Assembly: GCA_002392915.1 (NCBI GenBank)
Contig: DGHQ01000023.1
Coordinates: 62,001 to 126,000 of the forward strand
Origin: Bacteroidales bacterium UBA3844
GTDB taxonomy: Bacteria > Bacteroidota > Bacteroidia > Bacteroidales > Paludibacteraceae
Length of the DNA: 64,000 bases
Reading direction: 5' to 3'
The position numbers and the translations under genes were made by a program. The notes below the pieces were generated by a model. That model saw only the letters and a program-made list of their open reading frames with translations, was not told where the DNA came from and made no database searches. Below are positions 9,186 to 16,111 of the stretch, piece after piece. Each line of letters starts with the position of its first letter. Position 1 is the stretch's first letter.

Positions 9186-10064
9186 ATGGCACACACTAAA
9201 AAGTTATTTATAAAAAAGACTATAAAACAGACCGGAATAGCAGCACTTTTTTCTATGTGCTGCTTTTCGTCATGTAAATACTTCGGAAAAGGAGTCGAGC
9301 CAATAGCTGAATTGAACGGCAAACCATTATACGAAGATGAAGTGAAGAGTGTACTTCATCCCGACATGTCGTATGAGGACAGCGTCAAAAGCATCGACAA
9401 CTACATCCGCAACTGGGCTGTGGAGGAGCTTCTATACTTAAAAGCCGAAGAAAACATCACAGAAACAGAAGAGGTGGACCTACTTGTAGAGAAATATCGT
9501 AAGTCTTTGATGATATACGAATACCAGCAACACCTGATCCACGACAAACTCAGCAACCCGATCAAAGAATCTGAACTTCAGGATTTCTACAACAACAATC
9601 CTGATCTTTACACTGCTCATGAGACTTTGTTCAACGGCATTTTCATCACTATGCCTGTAAAATCCCAGGCTAAAAATGAGATTAACAGTCTGCTTAAATT
9701 CGCAGACATCAACATCAGTGCCATTGAACCTGTAGCAACAAAATATGGACTGAAAATCAAATATTTTGATAACGAGTGGACTCCTATCGCAGCTGTCCAG
9801 CGTCTGGGAATGTTTGATATTTCACGCACCCATTCATTTGAGCATAAGAACCATTTTGAAAGCACAGATGAGGAAAATGTTTATATTCTTGTCGTCCAGG
9901 ATCACATCAAAGTAGGTGACAGACAACCTTTCATCTACGTAAAGGAAAGAATAGAAAACATGATGATAGAACAGAAAAAGGCAAATTTCTTGCGCAAACT
10001 GGCTGACGATGTTTACAATGAAGCTATCAGATCAGGTGCTTTGATCAGAAACGAGAAAAAATGA
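9186..10064 (+). CDS. SurA-like chaperone lipoprotein without an isomerase domain
   Basis: 292 residues. The N-terminus is basic, then hydrophobic, ending in the lipobox FSSC (MCCFSSCKYFGKG), so it is probably a lipoprotein. The body resembles the SurA N-terminal peptide-binding domain: PIAELNGKPLYEDEVKSVL, NWAVEELLYLKAEE, PIKESELQDFYNNNPDLYT. No parvulin signature (HILxK, GGxLG) is present, so it is likely a chaperone or partner of the flanking isomerases and not an enzyme. Its last 4 bases (ATGA) overlap the surA start, indicating coupled translation. Confidence 0.75.
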   Translation: MAHTKKLFIKKTIKQTGIAALFSMCCFSSCKYFGKGVEPIAELNGKPLYEDEVKSVLHPDMSYEDSVKSIDNYIRNWAVEELLYLKAEENITETEEVDLLVEKYRKSLMIYEYQQHLIHDKLSNPIKESELQDFYNNNPDLYTAHETLFNGIFITMPVKSQAKNEINSLLKFADINISAIEPVATKYGLKIKYFDNEWTPIAAVQRLGMFDISRTHSFEHKNHFESTDEENVYILVVQDHIKVGDRQPFIYVKERIENMMIEQKKANFLRKLADDVYNEAIRSGALIRNEKK

Positions 10065-11410
10065 AAAATATAAAGTTTATTTCTATAATGGCTTTGCTGA
10101 ACATAGCATTTTCAGCATTTGCACAAAACAACATAGTTGATGAAATCGCTTGGATTGTCGGTGATGAAATCATACTGAAATCCGACGTGGAGGAACAGAA
10201 AATCCGTATGCAAATGGAGGGAGAAAAGATCAAGGGAGACCCTTACTGCTACATTCCTGAACAGATGGCTCTTACCAAGTTGTTTCTTGACCAAGCAAAA
10301 ATCGACAGTATTGAAGCAGACGAAAAATCTGTAGACCAGCAAGTAGAGATGCGTCTCAACTATATGGTCGGGCAGATAGGTTCCAAAGAAAAACTTGCGG
10401 AATATTTCATGAAAGATTATGAAGACATCCGCACTGAGTTGAAAGAGATGGTCCGCACACAACAATTGGTACAGCAGGTACAAAACAAGGTGGTCGGAAC
10501 AATTCAGTCGACTCCAGCGGAAATTCGCAAATTTGCGAACAATCTGCCAGAAGACAGTCTGCCTAGTATCCCTAACCAGGTAGAGGTGCAAATTCTAACG
10601 GTCGAGCCATTCATCACAAAAGAAGAGATCGAAGAGGTAAAAGATAAGCTTCGTGATTTCCAGAAACGTTGCGACGACGGTAGCACCTCATTCTCTACTT
10701 TGGCAATTTTCTATTCAGAAGATACAGAAAGTGCAAAAAGAGGCGGCGAGCTGGGATTCATGGGAAGAGGACAATTGGTGAAGGAATATGCCGACGTCGC
10801 TTTCGCAATGTATGAGCCTGGAAAAATCTCAAAGATAGTGGAGAGTGAATTCGGATTTCACTTGATACAGCTTATTGAGAGGAAAGACGAGAAAGTAAAC
10901 ACACGTCATATTCTGCTCAAGCCAAAGGCTTCTTTGGAGAATATGAATAAGGCTAAAGCGCGAATCGACAGTATCGCCAAAGTCATTGACGATAAGAAAT
11001 TCACATTCGAGCAATGCGTGGCACTCTACTCTACAGACAAAAACACACGTAATTGTTCAGGCATTCTTACAAACATGCAGACAGGATCGACTAAACATGA
11101 GATGCAGGAACTTCCTCAAGAAGTTGGTCGTGCAGTCTACTCTTTGGAAGAGGGCCAAGTGTCAAAACCTTTCCTTATGGTCGACCGTTCAGGAAAGACA
11201 GTCTACTGCATTGCCAAGCTGAAAAGCAAGACAAAAGCACACAAGGCAAACATGAGCCACGATTTTGCTTTGCTCAAGCAAATGTATGAAGGTCACAAAA
11301 GACAGGAAAAATTAAACAGCTGGATTGCGAAGAAGCAGAAAGAAACATACGTACGCATCGACGATAATTGGAAAAACTGCGACTTCGAGTATGACGGTTG
11401 GATAAAATAA
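10061..11410 (+). CDS. surA: SurA-like periplasmic chaperone / peptidyl-prolyl isomerase
   Basis: 449 residues with a signal peptide at 1-21. The SurA N-terminal domain starts at NNIVDEIAWIVGDEIILKSD, a near-canonical SurA opening (VDxIxxxVxxxxIxxSD). Two parvulin domains follow: P1 at ~170-275 (SAKRGGELGFMGRGQLVKEY, ESEFGFHLIQLIERK) and P2 at ~278-385 (NTRHILLKPKASLENMNK, CSGILTNMQTG, PFLMVDRSGKTVYCIAKL). It escorts unfolded outer-membrane proteins through the periplasm to the Bam complex. The downstream OstA-like gene starts 20 bases later. Confidence 0.9.
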   Translation: MKNIKFISIMALLNIAFSAFAQNNIVDEIAWIVGDEIILKSDVEEQKIRMQMEGEKIKGDPYCYIPEQMALTKLFLDQAKIDSIEADEKSVDQQVEMRLNYMVGQIGSKEKLAEYFMKDYEDIRTELKEMVRTQQLVQQVQNKVVGTIQSTPAEIRKFANNLPEDSLPSIPNQVEVQILTVEPFITKEEIEEVKDKLRDFQKRCDDGSTSFSTLAIFYSEDTESAKRGGELGFMGRGQLVKEYADVAFAMYEPGKISKIVESEFGFHLIQLIERKDEKVNTRHILLKPKASLENMNKAKARIDSIAKVIDDKKFTFEQCVALYSTDKNTRNCSGILTNMQTGSTKHEMQELPQEVGRAVYSLEEGQVSKPFLMVDRSGKTVYCIAKLKSKTKAHKANMSHDFALLKQMYEGHKRQEKLNSWIAKKQKETYVRIDDNWKNCDFEYDGWIK

Positions 11411-11430
11411 AATTCCGATACTAAGCGACA

Positions 11431-12939
11431 ATGAGTCTAATTAAAAAGACATATATTTTTTTACTGCTGTGCATTTTTGCAGTGTCTGCCAATGCCGCGA
11501 CAAATGTAATCCTAGAGAATAGCGAGGAACTGTCGTTCGACAAGGAGCATGGACGCGACTATCAGATTCTTCGCGGCAATGTCAGATTCCGTCACGAGAA
11601 TGCTGTGATGTACTGTGACAGCGCATATTTCTACGACACCAACAATTCGTTTGACGCATTCGGAAACTGTCGTGTGGTGCAGGACACTATGACCATGGTG
11701 TCCAACACGATGTATTACGATGGGAACACTCGAATAATCAAAGTGCGTGGTGGAGCAGTGCTTCGCAACGGAGGCATGACACTGACAACAGACTGGCTTG
11801 ATTTCTACAGAGACGCCAACTACGGATATTACGCAGATGGCGGACATCTCGTCGACCCTCAATTCGACATCGTCTCAAAAATAGGCTATTACTATCCAAA
11901 CTCAAAAGTCTCGTTCTTCAAGGGAGACGTGACTATGTTGAGCGGAGAGACAAAGATTCTCACTGACTCTCTGAAATTCGACCAGAAACAGAACATATCA
12001 TCTGTGTTCGGTCCGTCGACTATCTACCACACCGACTACACAATAGAGACCACACATGCGTGGACCAACACTGTGGACAGATACGGACGTCTGTACAACC
12101 ATTCCGTCCTGACAAGCAAGAAAGGCGACAAAATGACTGCCGACTCCATCTATTTCTCCAGTCTGACAAATACAGTGGAGATGTGGGGCGACGCGTTGGC
12201 TCTCGACGACTCTTCACACACAGGTTTCTCCGGCGACTACGCATGGATGCAGAACAATCCCGGCAAAGGTATAATCGTAGGCAGGGCATGCATGATGGAC
12301 TATTCCAACCCGGACGACACAATGTTCGTGCACGGCGACACGATCAAGTATCTCCAGTCTCCCGTCGACACAACAAAAAGAGAGCTTTACGCTTTCCATC
12401 ACGTGAAACTTTTCAGCAACGACATGCAGGCTAAGGGAGATTCAATGACATACATAGAACTCGATTCTTTGATCCGTCTGGATGGAAATCCTGTCTTATG
12501 GTCGGACGAAAGCCAGATCACCGGCGACACAATCAAGATCTTCACAAAAGACAACAAGCCAAACTGGATGCACGTCCGTGGCAATGCATTTGTGATCCAA
12601 CAACAAGCGGTAGACTGCTACGACCAGCTTAACGGAAGAGAAGCAAAAGGCTACTTCAAAAATAGTTATCTCGACCGATTGGACATGATTGGCAACGCAA
12701 TGTCGCTATACTATGCCCAAGACGACTACAACAAACTGATCGGAATCAACAAGTGTGAAGGTCAGATGCTATCTATCTTCCTTGTCGACAAAAAGATGGA
12801 CAGGATCAAAATGACACCTGAATCAAAAGGCAAAATGTACCCGCCGGGAAAGATGTCGGAGAAAGAACAGAAGTTGAGAGGATTCAACTGGAGAGAAGAG
12901 GAAAGACCTTTATGCAAAGAGGATATTTTCAAATGGTAA
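11431..12939 (+). CDS. OstA/LptA-like LPS-transport protein
   Basis: 502 residues with a signal peptide (ISFLLCIF-type; MSLIKKTYIFLLLCIFAVSA). The body is an OstA_2-type beta-jellyroll with repeated units: QILRGNVRFRHENAVMYCDS, DAFGNCRVVQDTMTMVSNT, IKVRGGAVLRNGGMTLTTD, FFKGDVTMLSGETKILTDSL, EMWGDALALDDSSH. This is the LptA/OstA fold that carries LPS across the periplasm; Bacteroidetes versions are longer than E. coli LptA (185 residues), as here. Its position after surA makes a joint role in outer-membrane biogenesis likely. Whether it acts as LptA or as part of another bridge is not decided by sequence. Confidence 0.85.
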   Translation: MSLIKKTYIFLLLCIFAVSANAATNVILENSEELSFDKEHGRDYQILRGNVRFRHENAVMYCDSAYFYDTNNSFDAFGNCRVVQDTMTMVSNTMYYDGNTRIIKVRGGAVLRNGGMTLTTDWLDFYRDANYGYYADGGHLVDPQFDIVSKIGYYYPNSKVSFFKGDVTMLSGETKILTDSLKFDQKQNISSVFGPSTIYHTDYTIETTHAWTNTVDRYGRLYNHSVLTSKKGDKMTADSIYFSSLTNTVEMWGDALALDDSSHTGFSGDYAWMQNNPGKGIIVGRACMMDYSNPDDTMFVHGDTIKYLQSPVDTTKRELYAFHHVKLFSNDMQAKGDSMTYIELDSLIRLDGNPVLWSDESQITGDTIKIFTKDNKPNWMHVRGNAFVIQQQAVDCYDQLNGREAKGYFKNSYLDRLDMIGNAMSLYYAQDDYNKLIGINKCEGQMLSIFLVDKKMDRIKMTPESKGKMYPPGKMSEKEQKLRGFNWREEERPLCKEDIFKW

Positions 12940-12949
12940 ATAAAAGGAT

Positions 12950-14194
12950 ATGAGCAATATAGATATTTTCAAAAAAGTACAGAAGGCATCAGCGGAACTG
13001 AATCTTCTGTCGGAAAGTAAGATCAACGATATTCTTCGTGATTTGGCAGACGCTGCAGAACGCAACTGCGCGGAGATTTTATCAGCCAACGAAAAAGATT
13101 TGGCTAAAATGGATCCTGCCAATCCAATGTACGACAGATTGAAGCTGACAAAAGAGCGTATAGACGGAATTGCATCCGACATCCGCAACGTCGCTACCCT
13201 ACCGTCGCCACTTGGGAAAACATCAAAGGAGAACACACTTCCAAACGGTCTGAAGATCAAACGCGTGAGTGTGCCATTCGGTGTGATTGGAATTATCTAT
13301 GAGGCACGTCCAAACGTGACATTCGACGTGTTCAGCCTTTGCTTGAAATCAGGTAACGCTTGTGTGCTGAAGGGAGGAACCGACGCATTCGAAAGCAACA
13401 CTGCTATTGTAAACGTGATCCACAACGTTTTGAAAAAGCACAATGTCAACCCTGACATCGTGGCACTTATGCCTGCAGGACGTGAGGCAACCGCAGACTT
13501 GCTTGCGGCACGCGATTACGTCGACCTGCTTATTCCACGCGGAAGTGCTGGTCTGATCAAATTCGTAAGAGAGAACGCGAAAGTGAATGTCATCGAGACA
13601 GGAGCCGGTGTTGTCCACACATATTTCGACAAAGCTGGTGATTTGGAGAAAGGCAAAGCAATTGTCAACAACGGAAAGACTCGCCGTGTGAGCGTCTGCA
13701 ACGCGCTCGACTGCCTCATCATCCACAAAGACCGTCTTTGTGACATCGATGCACTATGCGCGCCACTTGCGGCAAGCAACGTAAAGCTATATTGCGACGA
13801 CGCTTCATATGCGGCTCTTAAACAATATCCATCCGAATTGAAAAACCATGCTACAGCAGATGATTTCGGATGTGAGTTTCAAGACTACAAGATGGCCATC
13901 AAAACAGTCGACGACATCGACGGTGCTATTGAGCATGTGAGCACATATTCGTCTAAACACTCAGAAGCCATCATCAGTGAAGATCCAGCAGCGTTGGCTA
14001 AATATGTGCAATTAGTGGATGCGGCCTGCGTCTACCAGAATGCACCAACAAGCTTCACTGACGGAGCTCAGTTCGGACTTGGTGCAGAAATCGGAATCTC
14101 GACACAGAAGCTTCATGCACGTGGACCAATGGCACTTGAGGAGATCACCACATACAAATGGGTGATTGAAGGAAACGGACAAGTGAGGAAATAA
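12950..14194 (+). CDS. proA: Gamma-glutamyl phosphate reductase
   Basis: 414 residues. Reduces gamma-glutamyl phosphate to glutamate-5-semialdehyde with NADPH, the second step of proline synthesis. Family motifs: VPFGVIGIIYEARPNVTFD near 105, GNACVLKGG near 133, LIPRGSAGLIKFV near 190 and the catalytic-cysteine region RRVSVCNALDCLI near 242; the tail ARGPMALEEITTYKWVIEGNG is typical of ProA. No proB is in the window. The gene starts 10 bases after the OstA-like gene and is followed by a repeat element, then by the arginine-pathway gene, so glutamate-family amino-acid genes are grouped here. Confidence 0.96.
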   Translation: MSNIDIFKKVQKASAELNLLSESKINDILRDLADAAERNCAEILSANEKDLAKMDPANPMYDRLKLTKERIDGIASDIRNVATLPSPLGKTSKENTLPNGLKIKRVSVPFGVIGIIYEARPNVTFDVFSLCLKSGNACVLKGGTDAFESNTAIVNVIHNVLKKHNVNPDIVALMPAGREATADLLAARDYVDLLIPRGSAGLIKFVRENAKVNVIETGAGVVHTYFDKAGDLEKGKAIVNNGKTRRVSVCNALDCLIIHKDRLCDIDALCAPLAASNVKLYCDDASYAALKQYPSELKNHATADDFGCEFQDYKMAIKTVDDIDGAIEHVSTYSSKHSEAIISEDPAALAKYVQLVDAACVYQNAPTSFTDGAQFGLGAEIGISTQKLHARGPMALEEITTYKWVIEGNGQVRK

Positions 14195-14197
14195 TAC

Positions 14198-14258
14198 GAG
14201 GATTGCAAAGGACGGAACGTCCTTGCCTCATCCCCTCCGCGAGCCCGCAAGGGCGAGC
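14198..14258 (+). repeat. Two-hairpin intergenic repeat, family E, copy 1
   Basis: Reads GAGGATTG, then a hairpin (CAAAGGACG-GAA-CGTCCTTG), CCTC, then a second hairpin GCCC-GCAA-GGGC and GAGC. A homologous copy lies inverted at 53255-53317. Differences between the copies keep the stems paired (A-T to G-C in stem 1, G-C to A-T in stem 2). No T-run follows, so it is not a standard terminator. It sits between proA and the carbamoyltransferase gene. Confidence 0.75.
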
Positions 14259-14292
14259 AACATAAAAAAGAGTTATTTTAATTTAAAATAAA

Positions 14293-15252
14293 ATGAGATA
14301 TTATACAGGCGTCAAAGATCTTGGCGATTTGAACGCAGCCGTTAAGGAAGCGTTGGAAGTAAAGAAGAACAGATTTGGATACAAGCATCTTGGAGAGAAC
14401 AAGACTTTGCTTATGGTATTCTTCAACAACAGTTTGCGTACACGCTTGTCTACACAGAAAGCAGGCATGAACCTTGGCATGAACACAATGGTGTTGGACG
14501 TGAACCAAGGAGCATGGAAACTTGAGACAGAGCGAGGTGTGATCATGGATGGCGACAAGAGCGAGCACTTGCTTGAGGCTATTCCTGTGATGGCATCATT
14601 CTGCGATATTATCGGAGTAAGAAGTTTCGCACGTTTTGAAAGCAAGAAATTCGACTACGAGGAGACAATCATCAACCAATTTATCAAATACTCTGGCAAA
14701 CCAGTTTTCTCAATGGAGTCGGCCACTTGCCACCCTCTACAGGCATTCGCCGATCTAATCACAATCGAGGAGTTCAAAGAGGTAAAGCGACCAAAGGTTG
14801 TGTTATCGTGGGCACCACATCCAAAAGCACTTCCACAGGCTGTGCCTAACTCATTCGCTGATTTCATGAACGAGGCAGATGTTGATTTCGTAATCACTCA
14901 TCCAAAGGGATACGAATTGGCAGAGCAGTTTGTAAGAGGAGCGAAAGTGGAATATGATCAGGACAAGGCACTTGCCGGAGCTGATTTCGTATATGCGAAA
15001 AACTGGAGTGCATATCAGGATCCTAACTACGGACAGATCTTGAGCAAAGACATGTCGTGGACAATCACAACAGAGAAGATGGCATTGACAAACAACGGAT
15101 ATTTCATGCACTGTTTGCCAGTACGCCGTAACATGATTGTTTCAGACGACGTGATTGAGAGTCCACGCTCATTGGTTATCCCAGAGGCAGCCAACAGAGA
15201 GATCTCAGCTCAGGTAGTATTGAAGAGAATATTAGAGACTGAATTTAAATAA
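14293..15252 (+). CDS. argF': N-succinylornithine (acetylornithine-type) carbamoyltransferase
   Basis: 319 residues. Transfers a carbamoyl group to an N-acylated ornithine in arginine synthesis. Carbamoyl-phosphate motif NSLRTRLS at ~46-53, QGAWKLETERGVIMDGDKSEHL at 72-93 (the loop found in AOTCase/SOTCase but not in ordinary OTCase), CHPLQAFADL near 156 and HCLPVRRNMIVSDDVIE near 273. It is close to the Bacteroides fragilis enzyme, known to prefer N-succinylornithine. The residue that sets acyl choice (Pro90 there, Glu92 in Xanthomonas AOTCase, from memory) is Ser90 here. The aquaporin gene begins 9 bases after its stop. Confidence 0.92.
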   Translation: MRYYTGVKDLGDLNAAVKEALEVKKNRFGYKHLGENKTLLMVFFNNSLRTRLSTQKAGMNLGMNTMVLDVNQGAWKLETERGVIMDGDKSEHLLEAIPVMASFCDIIGVRSFARFESKKFDYEETIINQFIKYSGKPVFSMESATCHPLQAFADLITIEEFKEVKRPKVVLSWAPHPKALPQAVPNSFADFMNEADVDFVITHPKGYELAEQFVRGAKVEYDQDKALAGADFVYAKNWSAYQDPNYGQILSKDMSWTITTEKMALTNNGYFMHCLPVRRNMIVSDDVIESPRSLVIPEAANREISAQVVLKRILETEFK

Positions 15253-15261
15253 CATAAAATT

Positions 15262-15939
15262 ATGAAAAAAGAGTATTTAGCAGAGATGATAGGAACAATG
15301 GTTCTTGTCCTCATGGGATGCGGCACAGCCGTAAGTTTGAATTGTGGTGTCGACACGGCATCAGTAGTCGGAACAGCCGTTGCATTCGGTTTGGCAGTAG
15401 TAGCGATGGCCTACACAATCGGAGGAATCAGCGGATGCCATATCAACCCAGCGATCACGCTTGGCTGCCTGATTTCAAAGCGTATTTCTCCAAAAGACGC
15501 TGGTATGTACATGGTGTTCCAGGTAATCGGAGCATTCATCGGAAGCGGTTTATTGGCATTATTGGTTAGCCAGGTAGGTGCGGCAGGCACACAGACAGGA
15601 GCCAACACATGTGCTAACGGACCTGTTGCCGCATGTATTGCAGAGGTGATCTTGACATTCGTATTCGTACTTGTAGTGCTTGGCACAACAGACTCAAAGA
15701 AGGGAGCCGGCAACTTTGCAGGACTTGCCATCGGTTTGTCACTAATTCTTGTTCACTTGGTAGGAATCCACTACACAGGCACATCAGTCAACCCAGCACG
15801 TTCAATCGCTCCTGCAGTATTTGAGGGAGGAGATGCATTGTCTCAGCTATGGGCATTCATCGTAGGACCATTTGCTGGTGCTGCACTTGCAGCAGTAGTT
15901 TGGAACTGCATCGCTGGATGTTGCAAGAATGAAGACTAA
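15262..15939 (+). CDS. Aquaporin (MIP family), AqpZ-like
   Basis: 225 residues, six membrane helices plus two half-helices. Both NPA boxes are intact: GCHINPAITLG (NPA 62-64) and GTSVNPARSIAPA (NPA 177-179). The selectivity-filter positions look like a water channel: Phe in VAFGL near 42, His in LVHLVGI near 165, Thr before the second NPA and Arg180 directly after it. Length matches AqpZ (231). It likely conducts water across the inner membrane. It follows the carbamoyltransferase gene by 9 bases and ends in a strong terminator, so the two may be cotranscribed, though no functional link is obvious. Confidence 0.92.
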   Translation: MKKEYLAEMIGTMVLVLMGCGTAVSLNCGVDTASVVGTAVAFGLAVVAMAYTIGGISGCHINPAITLGCLISKRISPKDAGMYMVFQVIGAFIGSGLLALLVSQVGAAGTQTGANTCANGPVAACIAEVILTFVFVLVVLGTTDSKKGAGNFAGLAIGLSLILVHLVGIHYTGTSVNPARSIAPAVFEGGDALSQLWAFIVGPFAGAALAAVVWNCIAGCCKNED

Positions 15940-15957
15940 TCTGATTTTTAGATAAAT

Positions 15958-15998
15958 AGAATAGGCGGAGAGAAATCTTTCCGCCTATTTTTGTTTTA
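15958..15998 (+). terminator. Rho-independent terminator after the aquaporin gene
   Basis: Stem AATAGGCGG pairs with TCCGCCTATT and is followed by TTTTGTTTT. Confidence 0.9.
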
Positions 15999-16024
15999 TA
16001 GCACTATGCATTGCAAAATACCAA

Positions 16025-16111
16025 GCGACCACAAGGGATCGCCCCTACGATCAAATCCAAATTCACGGATGGGTTTCCCCGCAATTACGCATTATGAATA
16101 TGAATTAAAAA
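16025..16111 (+). repeat. Dispersed repeat, family C, left copy (beside the restriction cassette)
   Basis: Contains CCACAAGGGATCGCCCCTAC; on the minus strand this is GTAG followed by the hairpin GGGC-GAT-CCC, a REP-like layout. A GGATGGGTTTCCCC segment and the AT-rich motif ATTACGCATTATGAAT follow. The same composite in the same orientation lies at 21812-21900. This copy abuts the Res stop codon. Confidence 0.7.
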
